Shown here in pieces: positions 35,225 to 45,615 of a stretch of DNA of 64,000 bases (positions are counted from its first letter, which is position 1; each line of letters starts with the position of its first letter). The stretch is from the NCBI GenBank assembly GCA_013368315.1, contig JAACJM010000291.1, positions 1 to 64,000 on the forward strand, written 5' to 3'. Position numbers and translations under genes: made by a program. The stretch comes from Tetrapyrgos nigripes (Eukaryota > Basidiomycota > Agaricomycetes > Agaricales > Campanellaceae). Below the pieces are notes generated by a model. That model ran no database searches and was not told where the DNA came from. It saw nothing but the letters and a program-made list of their open reading frames with translations.

Positions 35225-38086
35225 ATGGGAGGAGCTGGACAAGGAGGAATGGAACAAGAAGACAATGTTGTGGAAGAAGATTGGGATTATTCTCAGGTCT
35301 TCTCTGAAGCTGAGTTGGAACACCTCCCTGCACACAAACCCTGGGATCACACTATTGAACTGGTACCTGGAGCACCTGCCGCCCTACAAACCAAGATCTA
35401 CCCAATGTCCATCAATGAACAACAGGAACTCGATCAATTCCTCAATGAGAATATCCATAAGGGTTATATCTGACCCTCCAAATCCCCTCTGTCCTCTCCT
35501 GTCTTCTTTGTGAAGAAGAAAGACAGGAAACTTTGGTTTGTTCAGGATTACCAACATCTAAACGAGTACACTATTAAGAACCACTACCCTCTTCCCCTCA
35601 TTGCTGACATAGTCAGTCGCCTTCAAGGTGCCAAGTACTTCACCAAGTTTGATGTACATTGGGGGTCTAACAACATCCAGATCAAACAGGGGGATGAGTG
35701 GAAGGCAGTGTTTGCAACCAACCAAGGGCTCTTTGAACATGACGGTAGCAGTTTATCTGGATGCCATCCTGATCTTCAGTGGGACTCTGGAAGAGTATCA
35801 AGAGGTGGTTCAGGAAGTGCTAGCCAGGTTGAAAAGGAATGATCTGTATCTGAGGCCAGAGAAATGCGAGTTTGAACAGGAAAAGATAGAATATCTTGGG
35901 TTGATTATCTGGGAGGGGCAAGTCCATATGGACCCTGTGAAGGTGGCAGCAGTACAGCACTGGCCAGTCCCCTACAATGTCTGTGACATCTGGCATTCTT
36001 GGGCTTTGCTAACTTCTATCAACGATTCATACAGAACTTTGCCAAAACTGCTCGACCTCTGAATGACCTTACACATAAAGACATCTCATTTAACTGGGGA
36101 ACTCAACAGGAAGCCTTTGACTCCCTTCGAACTGCCTTCACATCTGCTCCCATTCTTACACTCTGGTCACCAGATCATCCTACCCGAGTCAAAGTAGATG
36201 CTTCTAACTTCACAACAGGGGGAGCCCTGATGCAGATGTTAGAAGATGGTCTTTGGCACCCAGTAGCATTCTGTTCAGCATCCATGCAGTCAGCCAAACG
36301 CAATTATGAAATTTACAACCGAGAGATGCTGGCTATTATTGAGGCACTGAAGGACTGGTGGAGTTATCTGGAATGACTACCACAGCCCTTTGAGATCATC
36401 ACAGACCACTCCAATCTAGAGTTCTGGTGAACAGCACAGGATCTCAGTCGACAACAAGTGAGATGGGCCCTTTGGCTATCACACTTTGACTTCCAACTAC
36501 TCCATTGCCCAGGCAAAGCAAATACCCAAGCAGACGCTCTCTCTCACCTTTCCTCCCACCAAGTTACAGACCGAGAAGACAACTTGGAAACCACAGTACT
36601 CAGACCTAAACACTTCATAAGGCTTGCTGCTACTGCGCTGGTCAACCCCCTAGAGGAACAGATTCAGCAGGCACTGGGGAGAGAAGTGGAGGTGTTAAAA
36701 GGACTAGAGAAGTTGAGGAAGGAGGGGTTACAATGACTTGCCAATGGCTTACCTGAATGGGAAGAGAATAATGGATTGGTATACCACAAGGGGCGAGTCT
36801 ACATTCCTCCAGATGAAGAGCTGCAGAAGGCAATAGTAGAACAGTGCCACAATGAGCCATCTGCAGGACATCCAGGGCTACATGGGACACTTGACCTGGT
36901 AACCTTGCACTTCTGGTGGTCCACTGTTCGCTCCTTTGTGGAGAAGTATGTTGAGGGATGTGACAAGTGCGCCAGGAAGAAGCTACAGCATCACCCACAA
37001 GCAGTAATCCAACCCTTAGACATACCCTTAGGACTCTGGGAAGAAGTCGGAGTCAACCTCATTACACAGCTACCATCCTCGCAAGGTTATGACGCAATCC
37101 TAGTCTGCACTGACCTCTATGGAAAACAAGTCCATACCCTTCCCTGCACCTCTAACATCACTGCCACTGAAGTCGCCAACCTATACTACTGAGAGATTTT
37201 CCGCCTTCATGGCCTTCCACTTCGCTTTGTGTCTGATTGTGGTCCACAGTTTGCAGCCCAAGCCATGTGCTCTCTATTAGATCGTCTCAGGATCAAGTCA
37301 AACCTTTCCTCAGGCTACCAACCCCAGACAAATGGACAGACAGAATGAGCCAACCAGGAAGTGGAGAAATACCTACATCTCTACACTAACTATAGGCAGG
37401 ATGATTGGGTAGAGCACCTTCCTATGGCTGAGTTTGTTCTGAACTCCCACACACACTCTGCACATGGCTTGGCACCTTTCGAGGTGACTTATGGCTACCT
37501 TCCTCTGTTCAACATACCAGTGGGCCGTCGCACAGGGATCTCAGATGTAGAAGATCAGCTCAAAGTCCTAAGGCAGGTTTGAAAATATGCAGGAGAAGCA
37601 TTACACCTAGCCAAGCACCATATGAAGGAAGGATACGAAAGAGGGAAACGGAAGGGACATCAGTTCAAGGTTGGAGACTATGTCTGGCTGAGTGCAGAAG
37701 ACATTGACTTGAAACTTTCAAGTGACAAGTTGGGGGATTGACAGTTGGGACCATACGAGATTATGGAAAAAGTTGGAGAGTTAGACTATCAGCTAGACCT
37801 CCCTGAATCTCTTAATCATCTGCACCCAGTATTCCACGTTGACAAACTCTACCCCTACAAGGGTAATTTGGTGAATGGGCTCTTACCTGAGGAGCCAGTA
37901 TACCTTGAAGGGGAGGATGAGCCCCTTCTGGATAGCAGGATATGATGGAGGCAACTGGAATACCTTGTCAAGTGGAAAGGGTATGACAACAGTCATAACT
38001 CATGGGAGCCGGTTGTAAATCTCAAAAATGTGAAGCGCAAGATCACAGCATTCCACAAGAAACACCCAGAGGCAACAAAGATTTAG
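35225..38086 (+). pseudogene. Ty3/gypsy chromovirus Pol, C-terminal part, riddled with TGA
   Basis: In order: pre-RT (FSEAELEHLPAHKPWDHTIE), RT (FFVKKKDRKLWFVQDYQHLN, AKYFTKFDVHWG), a deletion near 35741 that removes the segment before the active site, YLDA where YLDD is expected, RNase H (VKVDASN, FEIITDHSNLEF), integrase H2C2 finger (GHPGLHGTLDLV with CDKC), integrase core (VCTDLYGK, VSDCGPQFAA, YQPQTNGQTE), and a chromodomain ([18 protein letters not shown]), with TAG stop at 38084. From 35999 onward all is one frame interrupted only by TGA codons (36374, 36428, 36734, 37190, 37346, 37580, 37741, 37943); another is at 35471. No 5' LTR, gag or protease is seen. Confidence 0.9.
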
Positions 38087-38123
38087 GATTCATCAAGGAT
38101 GATGAAGTGTAGGAGGGGGGTAA

Positions 38124-38312
38124 TGTCATGATGTCTATATTTGGTACTATTTATTTCAGATCTTTACACCATATGACTCTTGTTCCACATGCTACACACC
38201 GGACATTTCACTTCTCCGATACAGCTTCTTTTACAGCTTCCTTTACAGCTTCCTTTACAGCTTCCTTTACAGCTTCTCTACAGCTTTACTTTTACATATA
38301 TAAACCCTGTCC
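38124..38312 (+). repeat. Gypsy 3' LTR, interrupted by hAT
   Basis: It starts TGTCATGATGTC shortly after a polypurine tract (GGAGGGGGG). It has five 12-bp repeats of the word TTTACAGCTTCC (38222-38285) and a TATATAAA box at 38295-38303, then stops at the hAT terminus. The remaining part is inferred to lie reversed below 12715. Confidence 0.65.
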
Positions 38313-41229
38313 TAGGGCTCAGCATGGGTACACCCGTGGATTACCCGTAGCCGGACCCGCGGGTAAGACCAATCTCACAACTCAAATCCGTATCCGTCGG
38401 GTAATTGACTCTGGGTAACCCGTATCCAGGGTATCCGACCCGCAGGTTTTATGGGTACCTGCCTGTACCTGCAGTTCCAGGTATCCACCATCCACGGTTG
38501 CTCAACGGATGTGGATTACCTGCAGGTAATTCACATCTTCTTAGCAATATTCCTCACAGCATTATTCAATGTATTCATAATACTATATTTCAACTCGATA
38601 ATTAACTATACTAATGAAGTAGAGTCAACTGTTGGTCCGAGAACTACATGGAAGGTTGATGATTGTTGAACGAGCATATCAAAAAACGCTCAACGCACAC
38701 GTCGTCCTTCCCTCTCACGTCAAAGAACATTTCCCTAGATCTACACCAGCACCAGATGTTTTGTCTCCACTTCTTTCATGTTCAGCTCCATCTTCCTTAT
38801 CAATACCCTCCTCACTCAGTACACCCATAACGAATGCTCTAACAGAAGAGAAGAAGAAACTCATTCCACTACTCGCAGGGTCCTCCACTGTCCTCCTCGC
38901 CGTGAGACACACGTGCGAGGCCTCAAGCTTCAAGCCCAGCGCAAGTACCAGCACGGAATATGAACCCAATGAAACCCATAGTCCAAAATGAACGGTACGT
39001 ACTTTTGATGATTACCTGTGGAATGTTCCGCAATCTAAATATTAGATAAGTTTTAGATGTATTTGCAGGAGGTATATTGATGTGGCTTGGATGTGGCGCA
39101 TGGTGGATAGTGCTTGACGCCCCCATCGCATCCCTTTCCCCCAGACATGCCAATTTGGGGTGAACGGTAGCTGTTGACCGTCTTGGACATAGGCAGAAAA
39201 TTTTACCCAATGGTCTATGTCGCCTGTACTCACCGTCTATCTGCCTGCATGCAGCCTCTCGATTAAGCGATTCCGCACATAGGACTGGGTCGATCTATGT
39301 ACGGCTGGCCTCTACGAATAGTATTCTCAAATAGCGAGTGACCGTTAGTTAGCGTGAGCGTTTGCATAACTAGAACCACACCAAAAACCCAAAAGAAAAA
39401 AAAAAGAAAAGAAAAAAAACAAGCGAAACGAAACGAAACGAAACGAAAACACTCACTCCTCGCCCTTTCTCCTCCTCTCCCCAGCTTCATCTCTCTGTCT
39501 CTGTTCAATGACCACCTTTTCCTTGGTCGCTTCGGAAAATTCTTCTTTGAGGAGTCTGTTTGGGTGGGGGCGGGTGAGTTTCGATTAATCAAACAAAGAA
39601 AGAAAGCAAACGACGACAAAAACTCAAAACTCACCTACTAGTAACCCCCTCCCACAACTTCCTACACTCATACTTTTCCTGTCTATCCAACGGTCTCACC
39701 TGTTTTGGTACAGGGAACAATGTTGATAGGTCTATAAGCATATTCCACTCTTCTTCGCCTTTAGCTTTGTCTTTGTCTTTACCCGTACCCATCGTACCCT
39801 TTGTGCCTCCTTTAGAGTCTTTAGAGTCTTGAGTCGTACCAGGGAGCGACAAATCTCCTTTACTCTCCGCAATATTCGATTTCGGATGTTTGGAAGGATT
39901 GGGAAGAGCAGTGTGTGAAGGGTTCGGTGAGGATGGGGCTGTGTATGCGTGTTGGTTATGCTGGGTTGTGTTTGTGGATTTGTTACCTGCATAGAGAGAG
40001 AGACGGCGTAGAAGTAAGGAGTAAGAGTAAGGATAGGCATATTAGGTATAGGATTAGAACCCATTCGGGTGGAACCCACTCACCCGAATAAGTAAACGAC
40101 CCACTTCCAACCCTCTTCCACCTAATCTCTCCTCTCCAACTTCCTTCTAAAACAGCTACAACATGAGATGGGGGCACGTGTTTGACTTTGGTCCATTGTT
40201 CCCAGTTTTCATCAGCGTCATCAACGTCGTCGTCGTCGTCCTCAGACAACGAAGAGGAAGAATCGGTGTCAGCGTCGGCAGAGGAAGAGTCTTTGGAAGC
40301 ACGGGGAGAAGAGCCAGAACCAGGAACAGTGTGAATGACACCTTCGATTCTAAAATTGGCTTTGCCTAGCCAGGACTGGGAGTAGGAGTAATAGAGTAGG
40401 AGATTAGGTAGGCATTTTTTCGTCGAAAAAACATACTCACTTCCTCCTTATACTCCACCACTGCTCTGAAACCTCCTGGCCCTGATCCTCCTTTGACGTT
40501 GTTGGTGGTACAACTAACGATCAAACTCTGTCTTTGCTTTTCGAAGAAGACAAAAAGCTACCAGCAAAGCTCTTTGTCGATTTGACGCTCTTCAAGCTCA
40601 CTGCATCCGAGTTGAGGGCAGGGACGCTGACACTGGAAGTACTGGAGTAGATTTGGGCAATGAGTGGGTCTTCGTTATTGTGGATTAAAGGAAGGACGTC
40701 CCAATGTGCACGAAAGTGTTCACCTAGGACAGAGTTGTATGGTTTGCAGACTTTGCCTCGCTGTAAACAAAGCGATCAGTAGATGAAAGAAGGAAAGAAA
40801 GAAGATAAAACGCATGATAAGCTTTAGATCTTTACACATCGCAAACTGAATAACAGCCAGCATGCAGTCAAAGGGGTCATTGTAGTAGTTGATGCTGAAG
40901 AAGTTAGTACATCACCACAAAGAAAAAGAAGAAGGAAACACACGCAGCAAAATAATCGGGTCTATCCAAATAGTTTGAAAACTCGAGATTTCAAGGAGAG
41001 AGGCGGGTAGAGACAGCCGCATTGAAGCAATGTCTTTTATGCCCAAACACTTTTTGACACCATACTCCTTTCTAGTGCCCCGCCATTGTGGTTAATTCAC
41101 CTGGTAACTTAACGGTGACCGTTAGGCTCACCCTTCTATCCCGAGCTCTTGCATTTCGATGTTTCTAGTGTGGTGTCAACTGTATTTATGGGTACAACCA
41201 CGTAATGAGGAATGAGAGAGAGGGAAAGA
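38313..41229. repeat. 2.9-kb inverted repeat, right arm: hAT end with OSBP relic
   Basis: This is the mirror image of 16491-19407 (sum of coordinates 57720). It begins with the hAT terminus TAGGGCTCAGCATGGGT. It lacks the transposase half and ends at 41229 exactly where a tandem repeat begins, so it is a 5'-truncated hAT copy or a broken one. Confidence 0.93.
39260..41023 (-). pseudogene. OSBP relic, second copy
   Basis: Same pieces in the same order as at 16697-18460 on the opposite strand, including the same internal deletion of the EQVSHHPP region near 40521. Differences are scattered substitutions only. It was therefore already broken before it was duplicated, or has since been homogenised. 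Confidence 0.85.
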
Positions 41230-41553
41230 CCCTGGAGTTTTTAGTTGTGTCCTTTAAACTGCTCAGATTGGATGCAATGTACCGAGCTGCTTTGTCTACA
41301 CCAATCTAAATCCAAGCCTCCATCTGTAGGTGACAGCCAGATAATTTGATCTGCTTGGAGCCCTAGACGTTTCCCCTGGAGCTTTTAGTTGGGTCCTTTA
41401 AACCGCTCAGATCGGATGTAATGTACCGAGCTGCTTTGTCTACACCAATCTGAATCCAAGCCTCCATCTGCAGGTAACAGCCAGATCATTCGATCTGCTT
41501 GGAGCCCTAGACGTTTCCCCTGGAGTGTTTAGTTGGGTTCTTTAAACTGCTCA
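41230..41553. repeat. 144-bp tandem repeat, about 2.3 copies
   Basis: Units start with CCCTGGAG at 41230, 41374 and 41518. The first two differ at a handful of sites. Non-coding. The first unit starts at the inner edge of the hAT arm. Confidence 0.9.
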
Positions 41554-41589
41554 TTCAGAGTCATTCCCTGAAGTCAAAGTCTGCGCATC

Positions 41590-42165
41590 TATCCTTCAGT
41601 CAAAACCATGACACGAGCCAAAAGATATCGTCTCGCGCAGACAAATCAAAGCAGGCTCACGTGAACTCGACACTTTCTTTCGGTCTTTTTGCGCTTTCTT
41701 ACAGGTAGGTATCAAACCTTATCATTTCGTGACACGAGGTCAAAATCTTCATCTTGCGCAGCTAATCAAAGCGGTCTCACGTGAACTGGACACTTTTCTG
41801 TCTTCTTGCGCTTTCACCAGGTAGGTATCAAAACTTATCATTTCACAGAAGTGTGCCACTAACGGTGAGGCAAAAGTTTTCATCTCGGGTAAACTAATCA
41901 AAGCGACTCGCGCTGTCACCAGGTACGTATCAAACCTTATTATTTCGCAGAAGTGTACCCACTAACAGTGACACGAGGCAAAAGTTTTCATCTCGTGCAA
42001 ACCAATCAAAGCGGCATCACGTGAACAGGACACTTTCCTTTGGTCTGAGGTCTTGTTCTTCCACTTTCACCAGGTAAGTAAAGTGGTCCTGCTATATTAG
42101 TAATGACATGACGCAAAAGTTTTCATCCTGCGCAGACACATCAGAGTAGGCCCACGAAATCTTTC
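41590..42165. promoter_or_regulatory. Degenerate tandem repeats upstream of the NOD-like receptor
   Basis: About five copies of a 100-130-bp unit. Each has GACACGAG / AAAAGTTTTCATCTCG, then AATCAAAGCG, in several copies TCACGTGAAC (palindromic CACGTG at about 41659, 41776 and 42012), then CACCAGGTA and ATCAAACCTTATCATTTC. They end about 10 bp before the receptor's first ATG. The CACGTG box is a bHLH-type site in fungi, so a role in expression is plausible but inferred. Confidence 0.6.
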
Positions 42166-42175
42166 AGTGAATTAA

Positions 42176-45100
42176 ATGAACTCGGTCACAGTAAGTCGTC
42201 TCGAACATCGACTATTTACGTGTCTTATGGTTGTTTTAATTTTGCTAATGATTCACAGGTCGGTGAAATTTCTATACCAATGTCTCGGCGCAGTGGGAAG
42301 ATTGGAGGTGGACCTTCACATAGCAAGGCTAGCCAGGCTCAAGGAGGAGCCAAAAAGATACCTGCAAGTTCGGAAAGATACAGTGGGACAGAAAATCGAG
42401 TTATTCAGCCCAAAAGAACATTTGCTGGCCTGCCGAAGCAAAGACGTCATCCAGCTTCCAAGATTCCTCAACCTCAAAAAGGTTTCAAAGGGACTCTGAA
42501 ATCAAAGAGCACGCAACCTGAGAGTACTCAAGTCTATCAGCCTGCATCAGTTTATCAGTATCCAGGTAGCAAGATTCCCATTATTACAGGGAAATCTTAT
42601 CATGGAAATAGTATTGCGTCAGAAAAGCTACTCAGTCTGGCTCGAAATCTGAAGGTCGCTATCAGGCAAGAAATCCCAACAGAGCAGACTTTGATCAAGC
42701 AAGGTGATTTTTGGAATTTTAATTATGAATATTACTAACATCTGAGTAGATTCCACAGATAATGGTAATCCTGTGTATGATTTTTTCCCGTTTATTTCAT
42801 GAAAGTGTAATGAATTGAAGATTTATGGCAGGAATAAGATCACTATCTCAAGACCAAGACAGGCCGATGTCAGGTTTGTACCTTCAATCTCAGACTCACA
42901 ATCTCAGTGATTCATTCACTTGAAATTTGAACTTGTAGCATACTTGGGCAGGCAAAGGATTTTTCCATGGACAACAGTCAAATCAATGTTGTGGGAGGAG
43001 CCCAGTATAACACACAAAACTATTTTGGACAAAAAGGTAAGATGGAATGTTTGGTGGGCATAAATTGATTGACTAATATTTCCTATGCCATAGGTAAACA
43101 TTTCAACCTGCCATAGAGATTGAAGCTGAACTGTATCTATAGTAGGTGCATCTGAGTCTCCAACCACTTCGAAGAAGGTGCGCCTTTCAAATTTGGAATC
43201 TGATTTGTCCCTTTAAAGCTGATAATCTATCCATCAACACAGAAAATCACATATGAGTAAGCTATTTGTATCTCCTTAATAAAGATACTGTTCATGAGAC
43301 TTTCTAACAGTGATATCCACTTTGCAACACCTCCACCACCCAAGATTTTCACGGGAAGGGATGATCTTGTCAACGAAGGAGTTGAAATTCCCTGCAGAAG
43401 AGGCCAACACCACTTGGCAATTCTTGGACCTGGAGGAATTGGAAAAACATCCCTCGCACTTGTCATCAGCAATCAGCCTGAAGTTCAGGCCAAGTTTCCG
43501 AGGTTCCATTTCTTGCCTTGCGACATTCTGGAGGATCAGAATGGTCTCATCCAAGGCTTGATTCAAGTATTAGGGCTAAAGATGCAGGAAGGGAAAAGCC
43601 AGCATGACATCTTATATGATTATCTGCAAATCAATCATAACCCTCTTCTTTTTATCCTTGATAATTTTGAAACACCTTGGAATTACAAGGATGCAAGAAC
43701 AGATGTCAAGCATTTTATTGAAAAGATTGCTGATTTCAGCTGTGTTACTCTCATTGTCACTATGAGAGGGATGGAAGGGCCAGGAGACATTGCATGGCAG
43801 ATACTTGGAGAATCTCAGATACCAACGTTATCCATGGAAGCTGCCAGAGAAGCATTCTATCAGGTCTCCAGAAAGATCAAAACAGAGGATAATTCTGGGA
43901 AAATTGATCATCTGAATGAACAGTTGGACTGTGTTCCTCTGGCAATCCGACTCATAGCCCAGCTTGCAAAAAAGATTAGTCTGGAGAATTTGCTCAGGAG
44001 ATGGAATGAGTTAAAGACTAAAATACTCTCAGAGTCTGGAGCACAGCCTGGAAAACTGACAAATGTAGAGTTTTCCATAGAATTATCTGTCAGACTACTT
44101 GATCCGGCGGCAAAGGATCTCTTAGGAGCATTGTCATATCTACCCAATGGTGTACCTAACTGGAACCAAACACTGAGTGAAATGTTGCCTGATGTTCCTG
44201 AGCCAGAAATCAAAGTATTACAATTGCTGGATTGCTCACTTGTGCTTGAGAAAAGTGAAGCACTCATGATGCTTGCGCCAGTCAGAGAGTACATTGCAGC
44301 AAGATATAGTATCTCGGACTTCTTCCGTAACCAGATTGAGATATTTTATGTTGGAATCACAGAATTGATATCAAGCAATTCGAAACCAGGGCAAGATTTT
44401 GAGTTACATACTTTGAATCTTTTCAAAACATTTTCACAATATCAAGGTCAAGGGGGACAAGAAAAGGCTGCACTCTGTCTTCAAACTCTGGGAGATAAAT
44501 ATTACCATGTTGACCAGTACAGTAATGCTGCAAAGTTTTTGACAGAAGCTAGAGTCAAGTTTCAAAACATTAACAATGAATATGAAGCAGCCAATTGTCT
44601 GTGGCTGATGGGTGACATTCACAGAGTGCAAAGTCGATATAATGAGGCAATAGCAATACTGGCAGAAGCCAAATCTTGCTTCGAACAGATACGCAGTGAG
44701 GAGGGGATTGCAGGTTGTTTATGGAGTCTGGGTGACATCTACCAGATGCAAGACAAATATAATGAGGCAACAGCGGCACTGTCCGAAGCAAGAGTTCTGT
44801 TTCAGAGCATAGGGAATCAGGGTGGTGCTGCAAACTGCTTGATGAGCCAGGGGGACATTTACAGGATGCAAAGCAAATATAGTGAGGCGACGGAAACACT
44901 TTTAGAAGCCAGAGTTCTGTACCAGAGCGTAGGAAGTCAGCTTGGTACTGCAAACTGCTTGAGCAGCCTGGGGAACATTTACAGGATGCAAGGCAAATAT
45001 AGCGAGGCAAGAGAAACATTGTCTGAAGCCAGAGATCTGTTCCAGAGCATAGGAGGCCAAAGGGGTACTGCATACTGTCTGTGGAACCTCGGGGATATTT

Positions 45101-45615
45101 ACAGGCAGCAATCCAAATATAATGAGGCAAGAGAAACATTGTCTGAAGCCAGGGTTGTGTACCAGAGCATAGGAGATCAGAGAGGTACTGCAGATTGTTT
45201 GAGAACACTGGGCCAGACACTGGAAGATCAGAATCAATTAGATGAGGCTCTTTCATTAATCCATGAAGCATATGCAATTTATTCCACTATAAATGATGTT
45301 CGTGACATGGGTCACTGTTTGGAAAAATCAGGAGTTATATACAGAAAAATGGGTCAATATGAGCTGGCAAAGCAAGCCTTCATAAATGCATTGGGAGTTT
45401 TCTCTCAGCTTCAGTCTACAGATCATTATTATATGGGATGGTGTCTTTATGAATTTGGCTTTCTTTTCAAAGACATGGGCGAGTATACTGAGGTCAGAAA
45501 GAAGTTTCAGGAAGCTAGGGACCTTTTTGCGTCTCATGGAGAGCTGCAAAGATATGTACCGATGTGTGAAAGAGCTCTGAAGGAAATGGAGAGTCTCGCC
45601 GAAGTTGCTCAGTGA
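42176..45615 (+). CDS. NOD-like receptor: NB-ARC/NACHT-type NTPase with TPR array
   Basis: This is a STAND-class signalling ATPase; in fungi such proteins act in non-self recognition and regulated cell death. Small 5' exons start at ATG 42176 (MNSVT, then GTAAGT intron to 42258), run through a basic region (about 42259-42703) and a QINVVGGAQYNTQNYFG stretch near 42977. The intron phases of the middle exons are not fully resolved. The main exon (about 43311-45615, also open from ATG 43294) has the P-loop GPGGIGKTS (residues 45-53), Walker B LLFILDN (118-124), an RNBS-B/sensor-like VTMRG (155), CVPLA (213, the GLPLA motif), a winged-helix-like region to about 340, then nine 40-residue TPRs (about 390-750). 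No HET, lipase, peptidase or kinase effector domain is seen at the N-terminus. It looks intact. Confidence 0.85.

Noticed and set aside
35471..37945. TGA read as an amino acid (recoding) in the gypsy pol
   Set aside because: The pol also has a deletion near 35741 and a lost catalytic aspartate (YLDA), and other genes in the window use TGA as a stop. CGA to TGA mutation explains the sites better.
16491..41229. A single giant transposon with 2.9-kb terminal inverted repeats
   Set aside because: The outer edges of the arms are not transposon ends. The hAT termini face inward (19407 and 38313), the target duplication pairs 12708-12715 with 38305-38312, and no tyrosine-recombinase captain gene is present.
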